Assembly (NCBI RefSeq): GCF_002811925.1
Contig: NZ_NPDS01000005.1
Span: 112,001 to 176,000 of the forward strand
Length of the DNA stretch: 64,000 nt
DNA from: Leptospira barantonii
GTDB lineage: Bacteria > Spirochaetota > Leptospiria > Leptospirales > Leptospiraceae
Direction: 5' to 3'
Below are positions 15,897 to 24,496 of this stretch, piece after piece (within the stretch, counting starts at the first letter, position 1; the number at the start of each line of letters is the position of its first letter). Below the pieces are notes generated by a model that was not told the DNA's origin, searched no databases, and saw nothing but the letters and a program-made list of their open reading frames with translations. A program made the position numbers and the translations under genes.

Positions 15897-16397
15897 GTAA
15901 TAGAGTTCTCCGATTTCCTTTTCACTCAACTCGGGAAGAATCATCTCGACTCCCACAAAGATCGCATAGGCAAGTCTCGCTTTTTTTTCCGCTTGCCTGC
16001 GGTTTTCAGAAAGTTCCGAATACGTTTCCTTTAAAAAAGAAATTCTCTTTCGATCGACTCTCTCTTGTATTTTTTTTACCTTAGAATTTCGAAACGCCCA
16101 AGCTCGAATCGCCTTTTCCGCGTTTTTCGACAAACCGAACGTCAAAGCTCGCAGGGTTTTCAATTTTTTCTTCGGAGAATTTTCCGAGCCGGCCATTACG
16201 ATGATATCGTCCGTGAACGTTTTTTCCCAATACATCAACATTCTCTGCGAAAAATCCTCGCGGTTCTTAAAATGATGATAAAAAGAACCTTTCGTAAGTT
16301 TCAATTTTTTGCATAAAGAATCTATGGTCAGAAACTTCTCCCCTTTGCGGTAAAGAAGATCCAATCCCGCCAAAATCCATTCTTCGGAAGATATCAT
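15888..16397 (-). CDS. TetR-family transcriptional regulator
   Basis: A 169-residue regulator with the N-terminal TetR helix-turn-helix at about residues 8-55: [20 protein letters not shown] followed by FKNREDF. The ligand-binding half is short and helical. It starts 23 bases after the membrane-protein gene on the same strand, so both are probably read from the promoter at 16821-16849 and the regulator likely controls its own operon. Confidence 0.88.
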   Translation of the reverse strand: MISSEEWILAGLDLLYRKGEKFLTIDSLCKKLKLTKGSFYHHFKNREDFSQRMLMYWEKTFTDDIIVMAGSENSPKKKLKTLRALTFGLSKNAEKAIRAWAFRNSKVKKIQERVDRKRISFLKETYSELSENRRQAEKKARLAYAIFVGVEMILPELSEKEIGELYYLF

Positions 16398-16420
16398 AAA
16401 ATTCTAATAAACCCACGAGA

Positions 16421-16801
16421 TTAAAACGCGAACAAGGGGATCAGATACAAAATTCCGCCCGCGAAGAAGAAAACGGAAAGAATATGAACCATCGGAGAAT
16501 TCACTCTCAAAAAGATAAACTGTTCGATCAACCTTCCCCACCAAAAGCCGGAAATTCCGATCAGAATCCAACGCCCCAATGAAGAATGCAAAAGTTCAGC
16601 CGAAAAAAAGAAAGTCAATCCGGCCATACATATAAAAAGATAAATCAGTCTCAGGTTTGCGATCTGTAAGATGGCTCGACTCGCCAAAGAAACCCGTTTC
16701 AGATCCTCTTTCCAACGGAATATCTTCCAGAAAAAAACGTGAAACACCGCAAAACCCAGACTGTGAATCGTTCCTAAAACAAGAAAATCATTCGGTTCCA
16801 T
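16421..16801 (-). CDS. Four-segment membrane protein in an operon with tetR
   Basis: A 126-residue protein with about four membrane segments. Unrecognised family. The start is ATG at 16801 with AGGAG seven bases upstream. An upstream frame extension would begin inside the operator and is rejected. Being the first gene of the tetR operon suggests it is the regulated target, perhaps a small transporter or detergent-type resistance protein; that is inference. Confidence 0.65.
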   Translation of the reverse strand: MEPNDFLVLGTIHSLGFAVFHVFFWKIFRWKEDLKRVSLASRAILQIANLRLIYLFICMAGLTFFFSAELLHSSLGRWILIGISGFWWGRLIEQFIFLRVNSPMVHILSVFFFAGGILYLIPLFAF

Positions 16802-16820
16802 ATCGATTCTCCTAGATAAA

Positions 16821-16849
16821 ATCTTAAACCCGAGAATCGAAGTTGTCAA
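16821..16849 (-). promoter_or_regulatory. Sigma-70-type promoter
   Basis: Minus-strand TTGACA (16844-16849), a 17-base spacer, then TAAGAT (16821-16826). It would start transcription about 13 bases before the ATG at 16801, just in front of the AGGAG ribosome site, giving a very short leader. Confidence 0.65.
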
Positions 16850-16858
16850 CATCCATAC

Positions 16859-16874
16859 CATACCTTATGGTATG
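16859..16874. promoter_or_regulatory. Inverted repeat, candidate TetR operator
   Basis: CATACC-TTAT-GGTATG, a perfect 6-bp inverted repeat with a 4-base centre, nine bases upstream of the -35 box. The core TACC-N4-GGTA recurs twice in front of the Old Yellow Enzyme gene at 26.4 kb beside another TetR gene. Confidence 0.6.
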
Positions 16875-16984
16875 TTTTTTATATTTTTGCAGAACCGAAT
16901 TCCAAGATTTTCCGAGTTTTGGCCAAATCGGTTTCGATTTAAGTTTAACTCTTTCCGAAATTCCCCGTTTTAGAGTCAGTTCTT

Positions 16985-18139
16985 TCAATTCTTAGATTTA
17001 CCGAAAATCCGCACATAAACAAGAATCAAAAACGAAACCGTAAACATAAGGAAGCCAACAAACAAAAAGAAAAGTTTAACCGCAGTGATCGCTCCCGTAA
17101 AAGCCGCAAGTCCTTCGGGAACCTTCGGCCAAACGTTCAAAAAATAGAACATAAGAGAATTCTCAAGCAGATCGAAGATCAAAAAACCGTAAGCGAATAA
17201 ATTCAATGCAATCGGGAGATTGATTCTCATAGCCGCTTTTGTATAAATCGCTCCAAAACAAAGAATCAAAGGAAACGGAAAAATCATATCGATTACGTCG
17301 ACCCAAAAATACAAAGCGCGGCCAGCTTCTCCATAAAGGCTGAACACTTCCGTAAAATCCTTTGCGGAGGAAAAAGGTCGGAAGTCCATCTTTTTGGGAA
17401 GTTCGATTCCATCAACGAGTGGAATCGCTTTTTCCAAAACCTGCATAGCGCCCGAACAAAACATCGCCAGTATAAAAAGAATCAGAATACTTTTCGTCGA
17501 AGTGAATTTTGTAAATATCCCGCTCAATGTTTGGAAAAGCGGAGCAGACTTGGAACCCAACAAAAATGCGGTGACGATCATGGAAATCGGAAACAAAGGT
17601 CCGTGAGGAATATAACGAAAAATGAATGTAGATACGATCATCAAAATCGGAAGGAACATAAAGACGTTTCCTTCCATCTTTTTTTCGGAATGCATCTTAA
17701 ATCCCAAATAACCAAACGCAAACAGAAGCAGAAAGATACAAGGCGCTTCGATCCATCGAAAACCGATGTTTCGAAATAATTCTCCAAAAAAACTTCCACC
17801 CCAATACGCGAGTAAATCTCCGAAAGTCGCGATCGAAAGGATCGAGAAAACGATCTTCAAAGGTTTTTTGGATGCGATGGGAAAAAATCCGTTTCGATTC
17901 AGTTCGAATAAACCCAAAAGGATTCCAAGATGAACCAAGATCACCATTCTTCCGAAAAAATAATAATCCGAAGTCGTCGGCGCGAGCGTTGTCCGCATTC
18001 TTAAAAAAGCGAAAACGAATTCCTCCGTTTTTAAAAGATATAAAGGCAAATCCTTACCGTTCCAAATCCAGGATTGAATCGGAGTTAAAATCAAAATCAG
18101 AACCGAGGCGAACAGGGAAACGATTGCGAAAGGTTTCAT
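16985..18139 (-). CDS. Polytopic membrane protein (about ten segments)
   Basis: A 384-residue, very hydrophobic protein with roughly ten membrane segments from residue 7 to 378 and no recognised family motif. Short charged loops and no large soluble domain suggest a transporter or membrane-bound enzyme. It is divergent from a MarR gene, and the shared intergenic region carries two palindromes. Its likely job, being what the MarR protein controls, is inference. Confidence 0.65.
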   Translation of the reverse strand: MKPFAIVSLFASVLILILTPIQSWIWNGKDLPLYLLKTEEFVFAFLRMRTTLAPTTSDYYFFGRMVILVHLGILLGLFELNRNGFFPIASKKPLKIVFSILSIATFGDLLAYWGGSFFGELFRNIGFRWIEAPCIFLLLFAFGYLGFKMHSEKKMEGNVFMFLPILMIVSTFIFRYIPHGPLFPISMIVTAFLLGSKSAPLFQTLSGIFTKFTSTKSILILFILAMFCSGAMQVLEKAIPLVDGIELPKKMDFRPFSSAKDFTEVFSLYGEAGRALYFWVDVIDMIFPFPLILCFGAIYTKAAMRINLPIALNLFAYGFLIFDLLENSLMFYFLNVWPKVPEGLAAFTGAITAVKLFFLFVGFLMFTVSFLILVYVRIFGKSKN

Positions 18140-18161
18140 AGATTCTCCAGAAAGAAATTAT

Positions 18162-18177
18162 ATCTTGATATCAAGAT
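18162..18177. promoter_or_regulatory. Palindrome 1, candidate MarR operator
   Basis: ATCTTGATATCAAGAT, a perfect 16-bp palindrome 23 bases before the start of the membrane-protein gene. Confidence 0.75.
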
Positions 18178-18202
18178 TCTTGACGCCAAATCAACGATAT
18201 CT

Positions 18203-18222
18203 TTATCTTGACGTCAAGATAA
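18203..18222. promoter_or_regulatory. Palindrome 2, candidate MarR operator
   Basis: TTATCTTGACGTCAAGATAA, a perfect 20-bp palindrome 19 bases before the marR start. It shares ATCTTGA-N2-TCAAGAT with palindrome 1. Centres are 43 bp apart, close to four helical turns. Confidence 0.8.
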
Positions 18223-18241
18223 ATTCTTAAAAAAAGGAATC

Positions 18242-18748
18242 ATGAAATCTAAAAAAACCGAAGACCACGTCGATTTTATTCTCCGTCAATGGTCGGAAGA
18301 ACGACCGGATCTGGATATGACGGCAATGGGAACGATCGGAAGAATTCATCGTTTGTCTTCGATTTTCTTTTACAACGTGCATAAGGAAGTTTTTGGAAGT
18401 CACGGTTTGGCCGCGCCCGAGTTCGATGTTATGGCCGCGCTTCTTCGAAGCGGAAAACCGTATAAAAAATCTCCCGGAGAATTGCTTTCCACTTTGATGA
18501 TCACTTCGGGAACGATGACGAATCGTATCGATCGTTTGGAATCGTTAGGTTGGGTTGAGCGCGAACCGGATCCGAATGATCGGAGAGGAGTTTTGATCGG
18601 ACTTACGACGGAAGGAAAAGTTGTGATTTCAAAAACTCTTACGGATCATGTAAAGAGCGGACACAAAATGATGAGTTCTCTTTCCGAAAAAGAACATTTG
18701 GAACTTTCGAAACTTTTGAAAAAACTTCTGATTCATTTTGAGGAATGA
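18242..18748 (+). CDS. MarR-family transcriptional regulator
   Basis: A 168-residue winged-helix regulator. The recognition region is SPGELLSTLMITSGTMTNRI, followed by the wing EREPDPNDRRGVLIGLT, both typical of MarR. Helices at the ends form the dimer interface. ATG with AAGGAATC upstream. Divergent from the ten-segment membrane protein across 102 bases that hold two palindromes, so autoregulation plus control of the neighbour is likely. Confidence 0.92.
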   Translation: MKSKKTEDHVDFILRQWSEERPDLDMTAMGTIGRIHRLSSIFFYNVHKEVFGSHGLAAPEFDVMAALLRSGKPYKKSPGELLSTLMITSGTMTNRIDRLESLGWVEREPDPNDRRGVLIGLTTEGKVVISKTLTDHVKSGHKMMSSLSEKEHLELSKLLKKLLIHFEE

Positions 18749-18831
18749 GTTTTGATTTGGGTAAAAGAAGAAAACGGAAGAGAATACTTCAACCGGAAAC
18801 CTCCGATTGAAGTATTTACATTTGATTTGAA

Positions 18832-19929
18832 TCAGTTTAAGCTCGGGTAATCGGAATATCCTTTTTCACCGGGTGTATAAAAGGTGCTTTGATCCGCGTC
18901 CGCAAGAGTTTTATCCTCTTTCAAACGATAGACGAAATCCGGATTCGCGAGGAAAGGTCTTCCGAAAGCGACCAGATCGCAATTTCCGTTTTCGAGATCG
19001 GCCTGTGCTCTTTTTTTATCGTAACCGCCGCTCAATATTAGAGTATTCTTAAATTGGTTTCTGATTTTTTGAACCACACTTTGTGGAACTTCGGGAGCTC
19101 CCATCGCGCTGTGATTTACCAAATGAATATATACCAAACCGATTTTATTCAATTCTCCGGCAAGGGCTTCGTATTGTTCTTCGATTCCTTCAAAGGCTCC
19201 GGTTTCGTTAAACACTCCGTAAGGTGATAAACGAATCGCAGTTTTTTCTTTTCCGATCGCAGACGCTACTTGTTGAGCCACTTCGATCACGAATCGATTT
19301 CGGTTTTCTTTAGAACCGCCGTAAGAATCCGTTCTTTTGTTCGCGTTCGGATTTAGAAATTGTTCGAGAAGATATCCGTTCGCTCCGTGAAGTTCCACTC
19401 CGTCAAAACCTGCGGCGATCGCATTCTTGGACGCGGCTACGAATTCTTGAATCGTGTTTTGAATGTCTTGTGCGCTCATTTCTTTCGGCAAAGAATAAGG
19501 TTGCATTCCGTTCGAATCGGTCCAGTTCTCACCCGAAAGTTGAACTGCGGAAGGTCCCATGAGCTCGGCGTTCTTTGGAAGATTGGCCGTAGTTCCGACC
19601 CTACCCGTGTGCATCAGCTGAACGAAAATTTTTGCGCCCTTCTTATGAACCGCATCGGTTACGAGTTTCCAACCGTCGGCTTGTTCCTTGCTGAAAACTC
19701 CCGGAATTCTCGCGTAGCCTAAACCGTTCGGTGAAGGAGATGTTCCTTCGGTAACGATCAAACCCGCAGTCGCTCTCTGAGAATAATAGTCCGCCATGAT
19801 CGAATTGGGGATATTGTTGATCGCACGGGATCTTGTCATAGGGGCCATTACGATTCGGTTCTGAAGACCCAGATTACCCAGTTTCGCGGAACCGAATAAA
19901 TCCACAGATGCCTTTGATTCAGTTGTCAT
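18832..19929 (-). CDS. Old Yellow Enzyme-family flavin reductase (NemA-like)
   Basis: A 365-residue FMN-dependent TIM barrel. The N-terminal LGNLGLQNRIVMAPMTRSRA binds FMN. ELHGANGYLLEQFLNP carries the His-x-x-Asn pair that binds substrate in classical OYEs. GGYDKKRA and FGRPFLANPD are the C-terminal phosphate-binding elements. It reduces activated alkenes, nitrate esters or N-ethylmaleimide-type electrophiles with NAD(P)H. ATG with GGAG upstream. A 21-bp inverted repeat lies 52-72 bases before the start. Its 3' end faces the MarR gene. Confidence 0.88.
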   Translation of the reverse strand: MTTESKASVDLFGSAKLGNLGLQNRIVMAPMTRSRAINNIPNSIMADYYSQRATAGLIVTEGTSPSPNGLGYARIPGVFSKEQADGWKLVTDAVHKKGAKIFVQLMHTGRVGTTANLPKNAELMGPSAVQLSGENWTDSNGMQPYSLPKEMSAQDIQNTIQEFVAASKNAIAAGFDGVELHGANGYLLEQFLNPNANKRTDSYGGSKENRNRFVIEVAQQVASAIGKEKTAIRLSPYGVFNETGAFEGIEEQYEALAGELNKIGLVYIHLVNHSAMGAPEVPQSVVQKIRNQFKNTLILSGGYDKKRAQADLENGNCDLVAFGRPFLANPDFVYRLKEDKTLADADQSTFYTPGEKGYSDYPSLN

Positions 19930-19980
19930 TTAAATTACTCCAAAAATGAAATTCAGTATTTAGACAAGCGGGGTTGCCAG

Positions 19981-20001
19981 TTGTTACCTTTTTTGTAACA
20001 A
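19981..20001. promoter_or_regulatory. Inverted repeat upstream of the Old Yellow Enzyme gene
   Basis: TTGTTAC-N7-GTAACAA, a perfect 7-bp inverted repeat in the promoter region of the minus-strand reductase gene. The cognate regulator is not evident; no regulator gene is adjacent on this side. Confidence 0.5.
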
Positions 20002-20172
20002 TTATTCTCATTTTTTTGGAGTTCATTGAAATTTTTTGATCGCACGGATTTTGTTTTTATATCAAACCTTATGGAGTATTTTATAGATTTTGAATATGAT
20101 TCTCGCCCAAACGAAGTTTGATTTCAATCTGGTGAGTGATACTTTGAATTTTATCCTTCCCAATTCATACAA

Positions 20173-20205
20173 AAAAGGCCCTCCACTTGGAGAGCCTTTG
20201 AAAAT
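20173..20205 (-). terminator. Rho-independent terminator of the lipoprotein gene
   Basis: Minus-strand AAAGGCTCTCC, a short AAGT loop and GGAGGGCCTTT (one mismatch) followed by a run of T, about 20 bases past the stop. Confidence 0.82.
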
Positions 20206-20223
20206 TCTTACGTTGCGAATCGA

Positions 20224-21303
20224 TCAAAAATTAAAAGAAAAGATTTGATCGATTGCGGTTCCGTTTACCGTTCCTGAAAAAGAAACGCTGAAATTTCCGG
20301 TTCCCGTCGGAGCCGTAGGACTTCCGCTCAAAGAAATGCTGGATTCGTATCCGTATTTTACGTTTTGAAGCGTTACGGTTTTCGAAGCACCCGGGGTCGC
20401 ACCTTCGTATTCGATCATGGTCAAACCTGCGGGAGCATCAACGGTTGCGTCAAACTTTGAGTTGGACTGAACCGCAGAAGTCGAGTTTTGTCCGCTGTAA
20501 GTTCTCTTGTAAGTAACCGCCGCGCTTCCCGAAGATATAATCGCATACTTGTTGATCGTACTGAAAAAGGTTCCGAAACTTTGTTGAAGTCCCGCGCAAG
20601 TGGAGATATCCGGAGTGGCAGTCGGAGGGTTTTTATAAAACTGAATCATCGCTAGATAATCCGAATAAAAGACTCCGTAATTGGAGAATGCGACATTCGC
20701 ACTTAGGTTACTGGTTCCGTTAAACGCTGTACTCGTTCCCGATCCGCTGAACGCCATCGTTCCGTTCGTAAACGTCGCGGTTCCTTGAGTTCCCGTTGAA
20801 GTAAGAAGCGTGATCGAGCAGTTCGGAATTCCCAATGCCGCTCCGAATGTCGTATTGTTCTGAGTTGTAACTCCCGTTCCGCTTACATCGCCCGAAAAAG
20901 TCCAAGTTTTATTCGGAGTACTTCCCGTAGAAGATGCGGTGATCGCGGTCAATTGTACCGGACTTTCCTGTTCGTTCTTATGCAAAGAAGCGATTTGAGA
21001 AGCGACTTCCCGAACGACAACCGGATCCATACCGTTTTCAAAAATTTCAGACACGAGCATTTGTTCGGTTTGAGAATCGTTAGAAGCGGTCATAGTGCCA
21101 CTGTTCTGAGCCGACGCGGAAGCGTTCACCGCTCCGTTTGCAGTCGCGCTTGCTGATTTTTGTTCCGGCGAAAGTCCGCCGCTTCTGTTCAGAAGGGCCA
21201 ATAAGGCCAAGTTTTTATTCGTATCGTCTTTAGAATCTTTCTTACAAGCGACAACGGCAAGAAGTAAGATCATACAAAGGATCAAACCTTGTTTGGATTT
21301 CAT
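20224..21303 (-). CDS. Ser/Thr/Gly-rich lipoprotein of unknown function
   Basis: A 359-residue protein. The signal peptide ends LAVVAC (C20) followed by KKDSKDD. The mature part is rich in Ser, Thr, Gly and Asn, with beta-strand character and little helix after residue 115. No family recognised. AGGAG precedes the ATG; own terminator. Likely displayed on the outer membrane or in the periplasm. Confidence 0.72.
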   Translation of the reverse strand: MKSKQGLILCMILLLAVVACKKDSKDDTNKNLALLALLNRSGGLSPEQKSASATANGAVNASASAQNSGTMTASNDSQTEQMLVSEIFENGMDPVVVREVASQIASLHKNEQESPVQLTAITASSTGSTPNKTWTFSGDVSGTGVTTQNNTTFGAALGIPNCSITLLTSTGTQGTATFTNGTMAFSGSGTSTAFNGTSNLSANVAFSNYGVFYSDYLAMIQFYKNPPTATPDISTCAGLQQSFGTFFSTINKYAIISSGSAAVTYKRTYSGQNSTSAVQSNSKFDATVDAPAGLTMIEYEGATPGASKTVTLQNVKYGYESSISLSGSPTAPTGTGNFSVSFSGTVNGTAIDQIFSFNF

Positions 21304-21406
21304 TTCAACTCTCCTAGAGATAAGGATCTTTAAAATCTATACGTCCAAATTTCGAAAGTAGGACATCGAAATTAAATTTTTCTAGGAAATATTTAATTTA
21401 GTAAAT

Positions 21407-22426
21407 TTATTGCCAAAGAGACAGTTTAACATCGATTTCTCGACCGGAACGATACAAACGAATCGAAACTTCGCCTTGAATCGAACCAATTTCCCGATAA
21501 AACTCAGCGGAAGAATTCACCTTCTTGGAATTTACGTGCGTTATAAAATCGTATCTTTGAATTCCTGACTTTTCGGCGGGAGAATCTTTTTGAACATAGC
21601 TTACGATCATACCCAAAGGATAAGGAAGTTTTAATTTTTCTACGAGATGCGGAGTGACAAATGGAATCTCAACGATTCCTCTTTGTGCGCGAACTTTATT
21701 CTCCCTAAGCTGTGCCGAAGATTCGAGAAAATTCGAAACGTGTCCGACCGGAATCGCAAACCCCGGACCTACGGGAGAATTCCCCGAAGTATTGTAAGTA
21801 AATCGTTGAACACCGATTAGGTTACCTTGAATGTCAACGACCGCGCCGCCGGACATTCCCGGATAAATCGGTAAACTCAATTGAACAAAACCTTTTTCGG
21901 GATGAAACGGATCCACCTTTGCGCGTTGTGAAAAGGAAACGATTCCGAAAGAAATCGAATCGGGCAATCCGTACGCGGATCCGAAGGAAAGATACATCGT
22001 TCCTTCTTTGGGAACGTTGAGCTTTGGAACGGGAAGAAACGCGTTTTTATTTTCGTCAATTTCGGATTCCAAAAGAGCGAGATCGAAATTTGCGTCTTCC
22101 TTGACGACTTTTGCCTTGAGACGTTTTCCCGATCGCGCGGGTTGAACTATAAACTCGCTCGCACCTCGGATCACGTGTTGACAGGTGAGAATATGTCCGT
22201 CGCCATCCACAAAAAAACCGGAACCGATCGCACTCGACCCTTCCGTACTTCCTTTCGGAAAAATGCTGACAGTCGCGGGCGCGACCTTGTCGATCAAACC
22301 GTTCAACCGATTTTGAAGATGCAAAGAAACGGTAAGACTTTCCTCGTTTAGATCCTGGATATCGACCGAACTTTTGGAACAGGAAAAAAAGATTAAAATC
22401 AAAGATAAGGATATAAAATATTTCAT
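21407..22426 (-). CDS. DegP/HtrA-like serine protease lipoprotein
   Basis: About 339 residues. The signal peptide ends LIFFSC, so it is probably a membrane-anchored lipoprotein. The trypsin-like S1C domain shows the triad: His in TCQHVI, Asp in NFDLALLE, and Ser in YPGMSGGAVVD. A PDZ domain follows at about residues 245-335 (KSGIQRYDFITHVNS). It would degrade or refold misfolded periplasmic proteins. ATG at 22426 with GGAAAG upstream is preferred to a TTG four codons earlier. Confidence 0.85.
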   Translation of the reverse strand: MKYFISLSLILIFFSCSKSSVDIQDLNEESLTVSLHLQNRLNGLIDKVAPATVSIFPKGSTEGSSAIGSGFFVDGDGHILTCQHVIRGASEFIVQPARSGKRLKAKVVKEDANFDLALLESEIDENKNAFLPVPKLNVPKEGTMYLSFGSAYGLPDSISFGIVSFSQRAKVDPFHPEKGFVQLSLPIYPGMSGGAVVDIQGNLIGVQRFTYNTSGNSPVGPGFAIPVGHVSNFLESSAQLRENKVRAQRGIVEIPFVTPHLVEKLKLPYPLGMIVSYVQKDSPAEKSGIQRYDFITHVNSKKVNSSAEFYREIGSIQGEVSIRLYRSGREIDVKLSLWQ

Positions 22427-22775
22427 GCTTCTTTCCAATTTTTGAATACGATTTCGGAATTGAGATTCGACTTTATTACCGCACAGGAATCAAAATTCGG
22501 ACACAAAAAAAATCTTTATAGAAAAAAAATACGTTTAAAAATCGCGTCAACCCGGTCGATTTCGAATTCTTTTTACGAATCAGCTTAACGTGATCGTCGC
22601 GTAATATCCGGTTTCTTTTCTTCTTTTGTTGTTCGTTCCTTTGGCCTTCGCGGGACATATCTTGGGTATCACAATCCGCTGGAAAGAATGGAGGACGGAA
22701 GAAAAGTTGGTATGAGTCGCGGCTTCGAATTGTTAAACGAAGTGATCGGAAATCGAGGAAAGGAAAAAATCAATT
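22427..22775. other. Divergent intergenic region
   Basis: About 350 bases between the protease and methyltransferase genes. It is A/T-rich at the protease side (runs of A near 22500). No convincing gene, RNA or operator was found. Promoters for both flanking genes must lie here. Confidence 0.4.
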
Positions 22776-23444
22776 ATGGATTATATAGAACCCTTCGAAG
22801 GTGAAAGAGCAAACAAATACGAAAACAATATCGTGACGATGATTCCGTTCTACTCCGGAATTTCCGAATTGGTTGCCACTTTGATTTTACGATCGGTTCC
22901 ATCGGGAACGAAAATTCTCACGGCGGGTTGCGGGACGGGCGCGGACTTTCGTTCTCTACTCAAAGTCGCACCGGATCGTTATCAAATTACGGGCGTTGAT
23001 CCTTCGGCCGATATGATCGCCATCGCTCAAAAAAATTTTCCGGGAGCCGAGTTGATCTGCGCTCCGGTTTCCTCCTTGGATCCAAATCGAAAATTTTCCG
23101 CGGCGACGTTATTGCTCGTTCTTCATTTTCTTCCCGACGACGGCGCGAAACTTTCTTTGTTAAAGGATATTTCTTCTCGGTTGGAGCCGGGAGGAATGTT
23201 CATTCTGTTTGATATTCACGATTCTCAATCCGATATGGAAATCGTATTCGAGGAACTTTCCCTGTATCTGAAAGAATTTCAGGGTTGGGAAGAAGAAGCT
23301 TTAAAAACATACGTGAATCGCGTCAAAGGTTTGAAAAGAATTTCGAATTCCCGTTACGAAGAATTGTTCCGAGAAGCGGGATTCAAAAGTTGGAAAAAGA
23401 TTTTCCAAGCCTATCACGTGGGCGGATGGCAATTGTTTTTATAG
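22776..23444 (+). CDS. Class I SAM-dependent methyltransferase
   Basis: A 222-residue protein with the Rossmann SAM motif ILTAGCGTGADF (about residues 49-60), an acidic end of strand 2 in ITGVDPSADM, and motif LLVLHFLPDD. Resembles UbiE/tRNA-carboxymethyl-type small-molecule methyltransferases, but the substrate is unknown. Ribosome site GAAAGGAAA before the ATG. Confidence 0.78.
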   Translation: MDYIEPFEGERANKYENNIVTMIPFYSGISELVATLILRSVPSGTKILTAGCGTGADFRSLLKVAPDRYQITGVDPSADMIAIAQKNFPGAELICAPVSSLDPNRKFSAATLLLVLHFLPDDGAKLSLLKDISSRLEPGGMFILFDIHDSQSDMEIVFEELSLYLKEFQGWEEEALKTYVNRVKGLKRISNSRYEELFREAGFKSWKKIFQAYHVGGWQLFL

Positions 23445-23508
23445 ATTTAGAATATTCTAAACTTAGAATGTTTTAAATCGTCCAAATCAATCGGCCTCGG
23501 CCGCCACA

Positions 23509-24297
23509 TTATCGTTCGGAGAATCTTCTCAAAACCGGAGTTCCATACGGATAGGATTCGTTCAAATGGGATATAAATCCTCCGTAAGTGAACCAACCCG
23601 CGGAACCGAATTCATTCGGAGCTTTTTCGATATGCATTTCCTGAGCGGGCATAAAGCTGAAACCGACCAGAAATAAATTCTCGCCATTCTTCCCTTTTGC
23701 GGAATCGAGAATCACGGAAACGTGCCCGATTCCACCGGTTTCGTTTTGGACAAAAAGATCGCCCGGTCTTAGATCCTTTTCTTCTACTTTCTCGCCGCCT
23801 TTTTTTAAAGAGTAAGAATTCGAGGACGCAAACGCCTTTCGTAAAAAAGACTGATAGGAAAGTCCACTTTCGGAAAATCGTTTTCGATTTCCGTTGTAAT
23901 CAAAAAGATAAAGTCGGTTTAAATTGTTCGTCTGTTTGTGGTATTCCGCCCAAACTCGCATGGAATAATCGGCGCATTGTTCGAGATCGTCCTTGAACAA
24001 AAGTGGCAAATCGACGACCGCAATCATATCATAACGTCTGATGATGTTTTGTTTTTTGTAAGTCCAAAGAGTCGCTTCCGACTTTAAGGGAAGATTCCGC
24101 ACGAATTCCGGAAACGAACCGTTTGGGAAACGAACCCTCACGGCGCCCGGAGGAAGGCGGATCTCGTTCACCTTCAAAGGAATCGGGTCCGCTTCCAAAC
24201 AACCGCCGATGAAAAGATAAAAACCGAAGAGAATCAAAACGAAGACAATACGTTTTCCAATCTTTGAAGCGAAACTAAAACGAATCATTTTACCCAT
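23509..24297 (-). CDS. DUF4846-like lipoprotein
   Basis: About 262 residues from the ATG at 24297, with GGAAGG upstream. A signal peptide ends FIGGC. The mature part contains EQCADYSMRVWAEYH and LYLFDYNGNRKRF, then RPGDLFVQNETGGIGHVSVI, which matches the Cys-His pattern of papain/NlpC-like folds found in DUF4846. It could be a cell-wall hydrolase or amidase, but that is inference from the Cys..His order. The start could also be three codons downstream. Confidence 0.7.
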   Translation of the reverse strand: MGKMIRFSFASKIGKRIVFVLILFGFYLFIGGCLEADPIPLKVNEIRLPPGAVRVRFPNGSFPEFVRNLPLKSEATLWTYKKQNIIRRYDMIAVVDLPLLFKDDLEQCADYSMRVWAEYHKQTNNLNRLYLFDYNGNRKRFSESGLSYQSFLRKAFASSNSYSLKKGGEKVEEKDLRPGDLFVQNETGGIGHVSVILDSAKGKNGENLFLVGFSFMPAQEMHIEKAPNEFGSAGWFTYGGFISHLNESYPYGTPVLRRFSER

Positions 24298-24496
24298 TGA
24301 TTCGATCGCCTTCCGTATTTCAATGAACAAAGGATTTACCCGATTCGATAAAATCTTAGAATTTCCACACAAAAGAAATAATTACGGCCCGCGTTCAGAA
24401 TCTTTTCTGCTTGAATTTTAAAAATCGGGTCTTGATACTTTTAATAAAAAGAAGAGTTTAAGAAAGAGTTAGATTTTTGTATATTCAGGAATTCTT

